Part shown: piece after piece, positions 1-8,295 of the stretch | Numbering within the stretch: position 1 is the first letter of the stretch | Layout of the letters: every line of letters starts with the position of its first letter | Source: Chryseobacterium sp. ERMR1:04 | Lineage (GTDB): Bacteria; Bacteroidota; Bacteroidia; Flavobacteriales; Weeksellaceae | DNA: 64,000 bases | Assembly: GCF_001297705.1 (NCBI RefSeq) | Contig: NZ_LIRF01000005.1 | Location: forward strand, 310,001-374,000 | Reading direction: 5' to 3' | Program-made: the position numbers and the translations under genes | The notes under the pieces: model-generated | Told to the model about the DNA's origin: nothing | Databases searched by the model: none | Seen by the model: the letters and a program-made list of their open reading frames with translations, nothing else

Positions 1-153
1 AACAAAGAAGTTAAATTAACTAAAACATTTAATCCGGTAACTTTGATCAATATTATTTTGGGTGGAGCGATTGGCGTTGGAGTTGATGCTGCAACAGGTT
101 CTCTGACTAAATATTCGCCAAAACAATATACGGTTGAATTAGAAGCTAAATAA
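1..153 (+). CDS. C-terminal fragment of a lipoprotein-like hypothetical protein
   Basis: Only the last 50 codons are in the window; the gene begins upstream. Frame 1 is open from base 1 to the TAA at 151-153. The fragment has a hydrophobic glycine-rich stretch (FNPVTLINIILGGAIGVGVD) followed by ATGSLTKYSPKQYTVELEAK. This N-P-x(n)-GG-x-IG-x-x-D-x-x-TG-x-x-x-K pattern resembles the C-terminus of envelope lipoproteins, some with PEGA-like domains, that are common in Bacteroidota and Proteobacteria. That match is from memory of the pattern and no function can be assigned. Confidence 0.6.
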   Translation, partial: NKEVKLTKTFNPVTLINIILGGAIGVGVDAATGSLTKYSPKQYTVELEAK

Positions 154-164
154 TATCTAGGCAT

Positions 165-277
165 AAAGATAAATGCTTCGACTTCATTCAAAGTGGCATC
201 ACTAAAATTGACTGTTATATGAAGATAGTTCATATTAGAAATGTCAGGCTGAGCGGAGTCGAAGCATCTTTTTATCT
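165..277. repeat. Intergenic inverted repeat, REP-like
   Basis: The left arm (about 165-184, containing AAATGCTTCGACT) and the right arm (about 257-277, containing AGTCGAAGCATC) are imperfect inverted complements around a roughly 70-base spacer. The right side carries the string GGCTGAGCGGAGTCGAAG (247-264), which I recognise as a dispersed intergenic repeat in Flavobacteriia genomes. It lies between convergent genes, so it may also help end transcription. Confidence 0.5.
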
Positions 278-292
278 ATTAAAATTTACATC

Positions 293-1036
293 TTATTTCA
301 GAATTTCCTTCAAAAACATCAACGTATGATTCCATGCTCTTTTGGCCATCACTTCATTGTAATCTGGTGATTTTGGATCTGTAAAAGTATGTTTTGAATG
401 GGCATACGTGATGATTTGCCAATCTGCATTGCCTTCATTCATTTCTTTTATTAAATTATTATAATCGTCTGGCGTTACGCTTTTATCGTCTGCCGGGTTT
501 TCAACGAGAATTTTAGTAGATATCGCTCCGTTTTTTCTGGTTTGATCTTTACCAATACTTCCATGAATGGAAACAACGCCTACCACAGGCAAGCTTCCTC
601 TCGCAGATTCTAACGCTCCTGTTCCTCCGAAACAATAACCAATCACAGCAATTTTATTGGAAATCGCTCCGTTTTTCTTTAACTGCTCTAAAGCCAAAGA
701 AATACGTTTTTGGTATTCTGCATAATTTTGCTTGTAGTGTCCCGCAGCTTTTCCTGCGGCATCATTGTCGGCAGGAATATTTCCTTCACCATAAATGTCA
801 GCTACAAAGGCTATATAGCCTTGCTTTTCCAGTTCAGCGGCGGCCGTTTTTGCTTCTTCATCAATTCCTTTCCAGGCGGGAAGAATTAAAACTCCTGGAA
901 GTTTTTTTCCTGCGTTGGAAGTTACCAAACCATTCAGTTTTTGTGCACCATCCTGATAAGAAACTTTTTTAAGATTCTGACTGAAAATTGTTCCTGAACT
1001 CATGAGTAATGCTGTTATTAAGATTGAGCGTATCAT
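293..1036 (-). CDS. Dienelactone hydrolase family protein, exported
   Basis: This 247-residue alpha/beta hydrolase belongs to the dienelactone hydrolase (DLH) family. Residues 1-20 form a signal peptide ending SGTIFSQ, so it is probably periplasmic. The nucleophile elbow GYCFGG carries Cys135 in place of serine, as in true DLH enzymes. A downstream PADD motif and the AHSKHTF segment supply plausible Asp and His partners for the triad. DLH-family proteins cleave lactones or esters, but the substrate here is unknown and many bacterial homologues have no proven dienelactone activity. The gene stands alone on the minus strand, and its 3' end faces the intergenic inverted repeat. Confidence 0.85.
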   Translation of the reverse strand: MIRSILITALLMSSGTIFSQNLKKVSYQDGAQKLNGLVTSNAGKKLPGVLILPAWKGIDEEAKTAAAELEKQGYIAFVADIYGEGNIPADNDAAGKAAGHYKQNYAEYQKRISLALEQLKKNGAISNKIAVIGYCFGGTGALESARGSLPVVGVVSIHGSIGKDQTRKNGAISTKILVENPADDKSVTPDDYNNLIKEMNEGNADWQIITYAHSKHTFTDPKSPDYNEVMAKRAWNHTLMFLKEILK

Positions 1037-1209
1037 ATTTTGTAATTTAATTAGTTTAACACAAACTACACCAATATCTTCACAAATAGCACTATCATAA
1101 TTTGTGTTTTTTAGTGTTAAAATTTCGTGAAATTTGTGTTTGAAGTAAAATTCTCATCTAAATTAATAAAAATAACGTATAAAGAAGATGAATAGAATGT
1201 TATAAAATA

Positions 1210-1638
1210 TTAAGCTTTATAAAACTGATACTCGCCGTTTTCATAATACGCATTAATATGTTGCAATCCATTCGTTAAAACAATTTCTGTTGCTCCGATA
1301 ATAGAGTTGTATCTTGCAGTTTGCTCAAATGTTTTTTCCGTTAATTTAATAGATGGAGCTTTGCATTCTATCAGTATTTTAGGCTTTGCTTTTTCGGTAA
1401 CTAAAAGGTCAATTCTTTTCGTTAAGCCGTTTAAAACGATCTTTTTTTCAGTAATTAAAGCCGATACCGAATAGGATTTTACGGTGAGATAATAATGTAT
1501 CCAGTGTTGCCGAACCCATTCTTCGGGGGTGAGCAAAAGGTAAGTTTTACGAACGACATCATAAATAAAAAACTTATCTTTGTCTTTCTTGAATTTAAAA
1601 TCAAAAGTTTCCTGAAAATTCAGTTTTGGGAGTTCCAT
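1210..1638 (-). CDS. HsdR N-terminal-like (PD-(D/E)XK fold) small protein
   Basis: This 142-residue protein matches the stand-alone version of the type I restriction enzyme R N-terminal domain (HSDR_N_2 type). The nuclease core is visible as RIDLLV (about residues 76-81) followed by ILIECKAP (about 88-95), that is D-x(n)-E-x-K. No helicase region follows and no restriction genes are nearby, so this is not an intact restriction enzyme. Its start codon lies only 9 bases from the divergent holA start, so each gene's promoter must sit inside the other's coding region. Small HsdR_N proteins next to holA are familiar in Flavobacteriia, but their role is unknown to me. Confidence 0.75.
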   Translation of the reverse strand: MELPKLNFQETFDFKFKKDKDKFFIYDVVRKTYLLLTPEEWVRQHWIHYYLTVKSYSVSALITEKKIVLNGLTKRIDLLVTEKAKPKILIECKAPSIKLTEKTFEQTARYNSIIGATEIVLTNGLQHINAYYENGEYQFYKA

Positions 1639-1647
1639 TATAGTAAG

Positions 1648-2685
1648 ATGAAAGAATTAGATTTAATCCTCAAAAATATTAAAAATAAAGAAGTTTTACC
1701 TATTTATTTTTTCCACGGAGATGAACCTTATTTTATTGATTTAGCGGTAAAAGCTTTTGAACACGACTTTTTGGGAGAGGACGAAAAAGCCTTCAACCAA
1801 ACGGTTACCTACGGAAAAGATACAACCTATCAGGAAATTCTTTCGTTGGCGAGGCAGTTTCCAATGATGGGAGACAAGCAGGTTATTATCGTAAAAGAAG
1901 CACAGGATCTTAAGTTAAATGAAGAAGAAGGGAGAGCTTTAGAAGCGTATATTGAAAACCCTGTTCCTTCCACCGTTTTGGTTTTTGCCCACAAACACAA
2001 GAAATTAGACAGTCGAAAAAAGGTTACCAAAGCTTTGGAAAAAGCGAAATTACTTTTTCTGAGTGAATCTATTAAGGAGAATAATCTTCCTAAATGGATT
2101 GCTGATGAATGTCTTAAATTAAAAATAAAAACGGCCCCGAATATTTCTAATCTCTTGGCAGAATACCTTGGAAATGACCTTTCAAGAGTCGCTAATGAGC
2201 TGAATAAATTAAAGATCATTCTCAAAGAAGGAGAAGTTCTGGACGGAACAATTATAGAAAATCATATCGGGATCAGTAAAGAATATAATGTCTTTGAATT
2301 ACAGAAAGCTTTAGGAACAAAAAACGCCAATGCAGCTTTTAAAATTGCTCATTTTATGGGTAAGAATCCTAAAAATAATCCTTTTGTAATGATGCTGGCC
2401 AGTTTGTACAGCTACTTTTCCAATGTTATTATTTATAACACAATGGCCGGTCAGCCGCCACAGGTTATCGCTTCACAGATGGGAATAAATCCTTATTTCG
2501 TTAAAGATTATGCCGAAAGTGCAAGATTATATCCTTTAAAACATGCCACAAGAGTAATCTCAATTTTGAGAGAATTTGATATGAAAGGAAAAGGCCTTGG
2601 AGCGGTAAATATGAGCGAAGCAGAACTAATCAAAGAATTGGTGTACAAGATCATCAACGTAGATAAGATTAAAATGAAAGTCTAA
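1648..2685 (+). CDS. holA: DNA polymerase III subunit delta
   Basis: The 345-residue product is the delta subunit of the clamp-loader complex, which opens the beta sliding clamp during replication. Recognisable family features are the N-terminal PIYFFHGDEPYFID segment, the AAA+-like region with KQVIIVKEA, and the C-terminal collar region (residues ~210-345) containing GKNPKNNPFVMMLASLYSYF. An in-frame ATG at 1495 would lengthen the protein by 51 residues, but that extension is antisense to the divergent gene and not delta-like. The ATG at 1648 begins MKELDLILKNIKNKEVLPIYFF, which is the expected delta N-terminus. Confidence 0.92.
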   Translation: MKELDLILKNIKNKEVLPIYFFHGDEPYFIDLAVKAFEHDFLGEDEKAFNQTVTYGKDTTYQEILSLARQFPMMGDKQVIIVKEAQDLKLNEEEGRALEAYIENPVPSTVLVFAHKHKKLDSRKKVTKALEKAKLLFLSESIKENNLPKWIADECLKLKIKTAPNISNLLAEYLGNDLSRVANELNKLKIILKEGEVLDGTIIENHIGISKEYNVFELQKALGTKNANAAFKIAHFMGKNPKNNPFVMMLASLYSYFSNVIIYNTMAGQPPQVIASQMGINPYFVKDYAESARLYPLKHATRVISILREFDMKGKGLGAVNMSEAELIKELVYKIINVDKIKMKV

Positions 2686-2871
2686 TTGTGTTGCTTGTTG
2701 TTAGTTTTCAGTTGATGGGTATAAAAATCTGTCAACCCAAAACGACCAACCATCAACTATCGAAATTCGACATATTAAATATTGACAAGTATCATTAAAA
2801 TAACTTTAATTACATATTAAAAATTACGAAATTAGCATTCGGAAATTTTTAAATCTTTTGAAAAGCAAATT

Positions 2872-3813
2872 ATGGAGCAAAACATTTTAGATTGTGTGAT
2901 CGTTGGATCTGGACCTTCAGGTTTCACAGCGGCAATTTATGCAGCAAGAGCAGACTTAAAACCTGAATTATACACTGGTTTGGAGCCGGGCGGACAATTA
3001 ACTACAACAACAGAAGTTGACAACTTTCCAGGGTATCCTGCAGGAGTTACAGGTCCGGAAATGATGATGGATTTGCAAAAGCAAGCTGAAAGATTTGATA
3101 CTAAAGTGCATTATGAAATGATCACTAAAGTTGAATTTTCTAAAGAAGTTGGTGGCGTTCATAAATTATATGCCGGAACTAAAGAGATTTTTGCTAAAAC
3201 AGTAATTATTTCAACAGGAGCTACAGCAAAATATTTAGGTCTTGATGACGAGAAAAAATACAATGGAGGAGGAGTTTCTGCATGTGCTACATGTGACGGA
3301 TTTTTCTACAGAGGAAAAGACGTTGTAGTAGTAGGAGCGGGAGATACAGCAGCAGAAGAAGCGACTTACCTTGCTAAATTGGTGAATAAAGTAACCATGT
3401 TGGTGAGAAAAGGGGAATTCAGAGCATCAAAAGCAATGATCCACAGAGTTCAGAATACACCGAATATCGAAGTGAAGTTTTTCCACGAATTGATTGGTAT
3501 TGAAGGTGAAAATAACTTGGTAGAAAGAGCAGTTGCCATTAACAACCAAACTCAGGAGAAATCTACCGTTGATGTTCACGGTATTTTTATTGCGATTGGT
3601 CACAAACCCAATACTGATATTTTTGCAGGACAAATCGACCTTGATGAAAACGGATATATCGTAACTGAAAAAGGATCTACAAGAACCAATCTTCCTGGAG
3701 TATTTGCTGCCGGAGACGTTCAGGATCACATCTACAGACAAGCGATTACAGCTGCCGGAAGCGGATGTATGTCTGCAATGGATGCTGAAAAATATTTAGC
3801 TGAATTACATTAA
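2872..3813 (+). CDS. trxB: Thioredoxin-disulfide reductase
   Basis: This 313-residue protein is a low-molecular-weight thioredoxin reductase, a cytosolic FAD enzyme that uses NADPH to reduce thioredoxin. The FAD-binding GSGPSG is at residues 12-17, the redox-active CATC at 138-141, the NADPH-binding GAGDTAAEEA follows the CATC, and the C-terminal GVFAAGDVQD closes the FAD site. Length is normal for the family. It has its own 186-base upstream region, and a strong hairpin directly after the stop separates it from crcB. Confidence 0.97.
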   Translation: MEQNILDCVIVGSGPSGFTAAIYAARADLKPELYTGLEPGGQLTTTTEVDNFPGYPAGVTGPEMMMDLQKQAERFDTKVHYEMITKVEFSKEVGGVHKLYAGTKEIFAKTVIISTGATAKYLGLDDEKKYNGGGVSACATCDGFFYRGKDVVVVGAGDTAAEEATYLAKLVNKVTMLVRKGEFRASKAMIHRVQNTPNIEVKFFHELIGIEGENNLVERAVAINNQTQEKSTVDVHGIFIAIGHKPNTDIFAGQIDLDENGYIVTEKGSTRTNLPGVFAAGDVQDHIYRQAITAAGSGCMSAMDAEKYLAELH

Positions 3814-3832
3814 TAGTTAACTTTAAAATATA

Positions 3833-3861
3833 AAACGCACCTTTATGGTGCGTTTGTTTTT
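3833..3861 (+). terminator. Rho-independent terminator of trxB
   Basis: A 9-bp perfect stem (AAACGCACC at 3833-3841 with GGTGCGTTT at 3847-3855), a 5-base loop and a T-rich tail begin about 20 bases after the trxB stop. The crcB start lies just downstream of it. Confidence 0.85.
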
Positions 3862-3865
3862 TACG

Positions 3866-4234
3866 ATGAGAAATCTATTCTACATATTTATTGGCGGCGG
3901 TTTAGGGAGTATGTTGAGGTATTTGATATCCAACTATACCCAAAAACTTTGGAATGTAAATTCATTTCCGATGGGTACTTTTTTGGTGAATATCACGGGG
4001 TGTCTTCTTATTGGTTTTCTGACTTCTTATTTTATGAAGAATGACAACTCTTTAAAATTTCTTCTTATCACGGGACTTTGCGGAGGATACACTACTTTTT
4101 CTACTTTCTCTGTAGAAAATTTCTCTTTGTGGCAAAATCAGCAATACGGAGTTTTATCTTTGTATGTTTTATTAAGCCTGATTTTAGGATTTGGTGCTGT
4201 AATTTTAGGAATGAAAATTCAAACTTCACTGTAG
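3866..4234 (+). CDS. crcB: Fluoride efflux channel CrcB/Fluc
   Basis: This 122-residue membrane protein with four hydrophobic segments belongs to the Fluc/CrcB family, which forms dual-topology dimeric fluoride channels that protect the cell from fluoride. Family motifs are present: GGGLGSMLRY near the N-terminus, and TGLCGGYTTFSTFSVE around the middle, which carries the Phe-box and TTFST region. A longer reading frame begins at 3845, but its ATG lies inside the trxB terminator hairpin, so the ATG at 3866 (MRNLFYIF) is preferred. No fluoride riboswitch is apparent in the short upstream gap. Confidence 0.92.
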   Translation: MRNLFYIFIGGGLGSMLRYLISNYTQKLWNVNSFPMGTFLVNITGCLLIGFLTSYFMKNDNSLKFLLITGLCGGYTTFSTFSVENFSLWQNQQYGVLSLYVLLSLILGFGAVILGMKIQTSL

Positions 4235-4312
4235 TAGTCGGTGTTTACGAAAAATAATTAGGTTGATTTATAGGTGATTATTGTTTTTTGAGTAAAATTC
4301 TTTTGAAAATGT

Positions 4313-4343
4313 TTTGACAGAATTGAAAAACTTTCTATATTTG
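4313..4343 (+). promoter_or_regulatory. Bacteroidota-type promoter of tRNA-Ser
   Basis: TTTG (4313-4316) is followed after 19 bases by TATATTTG (4336-4343), an exact match to the TAnnTTTG -7 box used by the Bacteroidota primary sigma factor. Transcription would begin a little upstream of the tRNA at 4378. Confidence 0.7.
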
Positions 4344-4377
4344 CACCACTGAAAACAACGATACAATCGGAGTTTAA

Positions 4378-4462
4378 GGAGAGATGGCAGAGTGGTCGAT
4401 TGCGATAGTCTTGAAAACTATTGACTGTAACAGGTCCGGGGGTTCGAATCCCTCTCTCTCCG
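4378..4462 (+). tRNA. tRNA-Ser(UGA)
   Basis: The 85-base gene folds as a class II tRNA. The acceptor arms GGAGAGA (4378-4384) and TCTCTCC (4455-4461) pair. The anticodon loop CTTGAAA (4410-4416) carries TGA, closed by ATAGT/ACTAT. The T arm contains GGTTCGAATCC, and a long variable arm is present, as expected for serine. The full CCA is not encoded. Confidence 0.95.
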
Positions 4463-4486
4463 CAAGTTGAGAAACTGAAAAAATAT

Positions 4487-4523
4487 AAAAAGCCTTTAAA
4501 TAGTACTATTTAAAGGCTTTTTT
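4487..4523 (+). terminator. Terminator downstream of tRNA-Ser
   Basis: A near-perfect hairpin (AAAAAGCCTTTAAATAGT at 4487-4504 with its complement at 4505-4522) runs into a T run. A close relative of this hairpin, preceded by a tRNA 3'-end-like sequence, recurs at 17586-17620. Confidence 0.85.
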
Positions 4524-4612
4524 GTGCTTATTAAATATCAATTGTAGCCACCAGATTTTGCAGCTGATCCATTTTAACAATTAAATCATTAAGTTTATAC
4601 CAAACTTATGCA

Positions 4613-5545
4613 ATGGCAAATAATAATATAAATGTTCGAACATTGCGCGAACTGTATGAGCAACTGGGGCTTTCTATAGATTATTTAGAAGAAGAATCTG
4701 GGTTTACAATTCATTATCTTGAGCAAACCTTTAAAGATTTACCGTTTTGTTCAGAACCGTTTCGTCCCAATTATTTTAGTTTTCTGCTTATAAAAAGTGC
4801 ATTGGGGTTTTACACGATTGATGACCAAAGGTTTGAAGTAACTTCAGAGACCGTTTATTTTACGAACCCTGGAAATTATAGAATTTTTGAGTGGGAGAAG
4901 TTGGAACATACCTGTTTGATAACTTTTGGAGAAGGTTTTTTGAAGGAATATGCACACGATGACGTATATCGTGATTTTTCTTTTCTATTATCGGAAACTG
5001 TTTCGCCACGTGTTTTAACAAAAGATCAATTTGCTCAGGTAGAAGAATTGTATATATTAATAAATAAAGAGTATAAAGGAGATTCTTTATATAAGAATAA
5101 AATCATCGGAGCACTTGTTGTTGCTCTGTTGTTAAAGATCAAAGAATATTTTTTTCAGGATTATAATCCTATTTATGAAGGGAATAGGAGTTCACAGATT
5201 GTGAAAAATTTTAAATTGAATATTGAACAACATTTTCGGGATTTGATGAGTGGAAAAACAAATATTCAATTAAGAGTTCAGGACTATGCAGATTTGCAGA
5301 GGTTGCATGTTAATTATCTTTCCAGTGTTATCAGCAACAAAACTGGAAAAACAATCAGTTCATGGATTGCAGATAAAACAGCTACTGAGGCTAAGGTATT
5401 GCTTCAAGATGACAGGCTTAATATCAAAGAAATTGCCGCTCGCTTAGGTTTCTTGGAAACATCTCATTTTAGTAATTATTTCAAAAAGTATACATCAACA
5501 AGCCCTGTAGAATACAGAAAACAGTATTTCGGTAAACTACCTTAG
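4613..5545 (+). CDS. AraC family transcriptional regulator
   Basis: This 310-residue protein has an N-terminal cupin-like sensor region (about residues 45-130) and a C-terminal AraC/XylS DNA-binding domain (about 205-305). The two helix-turn-helix motifs are visible in VQDYADLQRLHVNYLSSV and IKEIAARLGFLETSHFSNYF, and the terminus TSPVEYRKQY is characteristic. It lies 96 bases upstream of a co-oriented group of two SDR genes, a membrane protein and an NTF2-like lipoprotein, and probably controls that group. The ligand is unknown. Confidence 0.85.
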   Translation: MANNNINVRTLRELYEQLGLSIDYLEEESGFTIHYLEQTFKDLPFCSEPFRPNYFSFLLIKSALGFYTIDDQRFEVTSETVYFTNPGNYRIFEWEKLEHTCLITFGEGFLKEYAHDDVYRDFSFLLSETVSPRVLTKDQFAQVEELYILINKEYKGDSLYKNKIIGALVVALLLKIKEYFFQDYNPIYEGNRSSQIVKNFKLNIEQHFRDLMSGKTNIQLRVQDYADLQRLHVNYLSSVISNKTGKTISSWIADKTATEAKVLLQDDRLNIKEIAARLGFLETSHFSNYFKKYTSTSPVEYRKQYFGKLP

Positions 5546-5641
5546 AAATTTACAACATTTGATATAATCTTTGTACGTTTTTAGGAGCAATCATAGACCA
5601 ACTTTGTACTATAAAATTAATGTTTATAAAAACAAAGTATT

Positions 5642-6382
5642 ATGAATAATCTAAACAACAAAGTAATCCTTGTGACCGGAGCGTCAAGAGGTATCGGTGC
5701 TGAAATTGCACAACAGTTGGCTACAGCCGGCGCAAAAGTTATCGTAAATTATGCTTGTGGAAAAGACGCTGCAGAACAAGTTGTTGCTTCTATTAAGGGT
5801 AAAGGAGGTGATGCTATTGCTTTACAGGCAGATGTAAGTAATTCGGATGCCGTAGAACAACTATTTGACAATGCTATCAGCCATTATGGAAAAATTGATG
5901 TATTGGTTAATAACGCGGGTATCATGATTACCAAACTGATTAAAGATACTACAGATGAAGACTTTTCGCGCCAGTTTGACATCAATGTAAGAGGTACATT
6001 TAATACCTTAAGAGAGGCGGCGATCAAGCTTGCAGACAATGGCAGTATTATTAATTTCTCTTCTACTACAACACGAATGATGATGCCAGCTTATGGAACC
6101 TATGTAGCAACTAAAGGTGCGGTGGAACAATTAACTCGTGTATTTGCGAAAGAAATAGGCTCTCGAGGCATCAATGTAAATGCAATCCTTCCAGGACCTA
6201 CCAACACCGAATTGTTTACCAAAGGCAAACCCCAAGAAGTAATAGATCGTCTGGCTTCGCTCAATGCTTTCAATCGTTTGGGAGAGCCTTCTGATATTGC
6301 AAAAATTGTAGCCTTTCTCGCCAGTGATGATGCAAAATGGATCAGTGGACAAACCATTGGAGCCAATGGTGCTATGGCATAA
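5642..6382 (+). CDS. SDR family oxidoreductase
   Basis: This 246-residue classical short-chain dehydrogenase/reductase has the NAD(P)-binding TGASRGIG at residues 12-19, NNAG at 90-93, a catalytic Ser at 140-141, and the Tyr154-x3-Lys158 pair in GTYVATKGA. The C-terminal substrate loop PGPTNTELF and the terminal SGQTIGANGAMA are typical of 3-oxoacyl-reductase-like SDRs. The substrate cannot be read from the sequence. It is the first gene after the AraC regulator, and a second SDR of similar length lies two genes downstream. Confidence 0.85.
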   Translation: MNNLNNKVILVTGASRGIGAEIAQQLATAGAKVIVNYACGKDAAEQVVASIKGKGGDAIALQADVSNSDAVEQLFDNAISHYGKIDVLVNNAGIMITKLIKDTTDEDFSRQFDINVRGTFNTLREAAIKLADNGSIINFSSTTTRMMMPAYGTYVATKGAVEQLTRVFAKEIGSRGINVNAILPGPTNTELFTKGKPQEVIDRLASLNAFNRLGEPSDIAKIVAFLASDDAKWISGQTIGANGAMA

Positions 6383-6412
6383 TAATTTTCTTATTAATCT
6401 TAAAATTTAAAC

Positions 6413-6898
6413 ATGAAAACTTTACCAATTGCAATAGCTTTCGGTTTATTCGGGGCGATTGCAGTAACTGTTTCTTTTTCGCAACAGTGGCCCACATGGG
6501 TTATGTTTATTGCATGGGTTAGTTTCTATATTTTCGGTAAAAAGTGGCAAAGTTCTCTGTGGGCATTCTTACAAATTGTGCTAGGTATGTGTATGGCAGT
6601 TTTGATACAGGTAACAGCCGGATTGTTAAGCCAGATTATCGGACAGTTTGGTTTCCCGGTTTCTGTATTCCTATACATTGGTTCATTAGCATATTTTGCA
6701 AGAACAAAAAAACTGAACAATATACCGGCATGGTTTCTAGGGCTTATTATTTTGTTTGGTATTCATCCGCCTTTGGAGCCACTGCCGATATTGAAACTGT
6801 TGATACCCATCATTTCAGGATTTGTATTTGCCTGGATGAATAATTGGGTGGTTGAAAAAATCCATGCTCGGCAAATATCACAATCATCCGTTCAATAA
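6413..6898 (+). CDS. DUF1097-like integral membrane protein
   Basis: This 161-residue, very hydrophobic protein has about five membrane segments spread over residues 1-150 and a short charged C-terminus. The arrangement, including WPTWVMFIAWVSFYIFG near the N-terminus, resembles DUF1097 (YcdZ-like) membrane proteins of unknown function. That assignment is from memory and tentative. It sits 30 bases after one SDR gene and 43 bases before the next, so it is probably co-transcribed with them. Confidence 0.65.
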   Translation: MKTLPIAIAFGLFGAIAVTVSFSQQWPTWVMFIAWVSFYIFGKKWQSSLWAFLQIVLGMCMAVLIQVTAGLLSQIIGQFGFPVSVFLYIGSLAYFARTKKLNNIPAWFLGLIILFGIHPPLEPLPILKLLIPIISGFVFAWMNNWVVEKIHARQISQSSVQ

Positions 6899-6941
6899 TA
6901 TCATTTTATACAATCATTATTAATTTAAAAATTCAAAAACA

Positions 6942-7694
6942 ATGAATTCATTACAAAATAAAGTAGCCATTATTACGGGCTCAGGAAGAGGTTTGGGAAA
7001 AGCCATTGCAGAACGTTATGCGGCTCTAGGCGCTGATATCGTATTGAATTATTCACGAGACAAAGCTTCAGCAGATGAGGTAGAAAGCAATATCAAGGCT
7101 ATGGGAGCTAAGGTTATTTCTGTAAAGGCAGATGTGAGTAAGTTAGCCGATATCAAATATCTATTTGACGAAGCAAAAAAGGCATTTGGTAAAATAGATA
7201 TTGTCGTTGCGAATGCCGGTATCGAAATGGTGGAAACGCCTGTTACCCAATTTACTGAAGAACAGTTTGACCGATTGTTTTCTATTAATACCAAAGGTGC
7301 TTATTTTACGATGCAGCAGGCCGCTATGAATGTGGAAGATAAAGGCCGGATTATTTATGTAGCCTCAAGTACCACCGCATTTCCGGTGCCGGGAATGGCA
7401 GTATATGGTGGTAGTAAAATGACGCCAAGATATTTAGTAGATGTATTATCAAAGGAAATTGGACATCGTGGAGTAACGGTGAATACAATTATTCCGTTTG
7501 CGGTAGATCATTCCGGAATTTTTGCAGAAGAGGGAAGTTATCCTGAATTAAGAAAATCATTAATTGATAGTTGCCCCATGGGAAGGTTAGCAGAAGTGGA
7601 AGACGTTGCTAATATTGCTGAGTTTTTTGCAAGTGATTTATCTTCTTTTGTGAATGGGCAACATTTATTAGTCAATGGTGGGGCTAATCAATAA
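6942..7694 (+). CDS. SDR family oxidoreductase
   Basis: This 250-residue classical SDR has TGSGRGLG at residues 12-19, the motif ANAG at 90-93 (a common variant of NNAG), Ser142-143 and Tyr155-x3-Lys159 in AVYGGSKM. It is related to but clearly divergent from the SDR at 5642, so the pair looks like paralogues with different substrates. It is in the same transcriptional direction as the AraC-SDR-membrane protein group. The substrate is unknown. Confidence 0.85.
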   Translation: MNSLQNKVAIITGSGRGLGKAIAERYAALGADIVLNYSRDKASADEVESNIKAMGAKVISVKADVSKLADIKYLFDEAKKAFGKIDIVVANAGIEMVETPVTQFTEEQFDRLFSINTKGAYFTMQQAAMNVEDKGRIIYVASSTTAFPVPGMAVYGGSKMTPRYLVDVLSKEIGHRGVTVNTIIPFAVDHSGIFAEEGSYPELRKSLIDSCPMGRLAEVEDVANIAEFFASDLSSFVNGQHLLVNGGANQ

Positions 7695-7704
7695 CAGAAA
7701 GGGT

Positions 7705-8124
7705 ATGTCTATATTTAAATATATTTTACCGATCTTACTATTGGCCTCTTTACAGGCTTGTGGGCAGATCGGTAATCATCAACATCAAATCATTAATCAA
7801 ATGGAATACAAAAAAATAAATAATCAAAAAGTGAAAGCAGCAATCGAAGCTTGGCAGGAAGGTGATGCCAAATTATGGTTTTCCTTTTTTACGGCAGATA
7901 TAAAATTGCTTGATGATGGAAATCTAAGAGATTTTAAGAGGTTTTCTACAGAGGCTATCGGACATGAGCGCTTCACAACAATTGACAAAGTAGAAGATGG
8001 TGGGCTATCTGTTTATGGTCATTTCCATAGTGATACATGGGGAGATTTTAAAACATATTTTAAATTTCACCTTGATGTTGATGGGAAATTTAATAAACTT
8101 GAAATCGGTCAGGCTCATTATTAG
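7705..8124 (+). CDS. NTF2-like/SnoaL-like lipoprotein
   Basis: The ATG at 7705 gives a 139-residue protein opening MSIFKYILPILLLASLQACGQ, a lipoprotein signal with the lipobox before Cys19. An upstream in-frame ATG at 7675 overlaps the preceding SDR and adds non-signal residues, so it is rejected. The mature part (KAAIEAWQEGDAKLWFSFF...) looks like an NTF2-like fold of the SnoaL type, which occurs in small isomerases, hydratases and binding proteins. It is the last gene of the AraC/SDR group, and a hairpin follows about 110 bases after the stop. Confidence 0.7.
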   Translation: MSIFKYILPILLLASLQACGQIGNHQHQIINQMEYKKINNQKVKAAIEAWQEGDAKLWFSFFTADIKLLDDGNLRDFKRFSTEAIGHERFTTIDKVEDGGLSVYGHFHSDTWGDFKTYFKFHLDVDGKFNKLEIGQAHY

Positions 8125-8234
8125 AATCAAAAAGGCAAGATTTAAAGTATAGAAATACAATGTGTTTTTTGAGCATTTTATGTGGATATTTACATGTGAG
8201 ATTGTATAAAAGAGCTCAGCAAAGAATCTTTTTT

Positions 8235-8274
8235 ACCCTGTGAGAATTTATTTTTTTTTAAATTTTCACAGGGT
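8235..8274. terminator. Hairpin between convergent genes
   Basis: ACCCTGTGAGAATTTA (8235-8250) pairs with TAAATTTTCACAGGGT (8259-8274), with one G-T pair and a T-only loop. It lies between the converging ends of the NTF2-like gene and the minus-strand hydrolase gene and could stop transcription from either side. The T-rich tail is clearer on the plus strand. Confidence 0.7.
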
Positions 8275-8295
8275 TAAATTTTTAATAAAGGGTAT

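Noticed and set aside
1495..1647. 51-codon N-terminal extension of holA
   Set aside because: It is antisense to the divergent HsdR-N-like gene and does not resemble a delta-subunit N-terminus.
2710..2758. Inverted repeat AGTTGATGG / CCATCAACT after holA as a terminator
   Set aside because: The 31-base loop and lack of a T tail make it weak; it is more likely a chance or dispersed intergenic repeat.
3845..3865. Upstream ATG for crcB
   Set aside because: It lies inside the trxB terminator stem and adds seven residues not seen in Fluc proteins.
5570..5610. TAnnTTTG promoter upstream of the first SDR gene
   Set aside because: The nearest strings (TAATCTTTG and CAACTTTG) each miss the consensus by one position or base, so no promoter is called.
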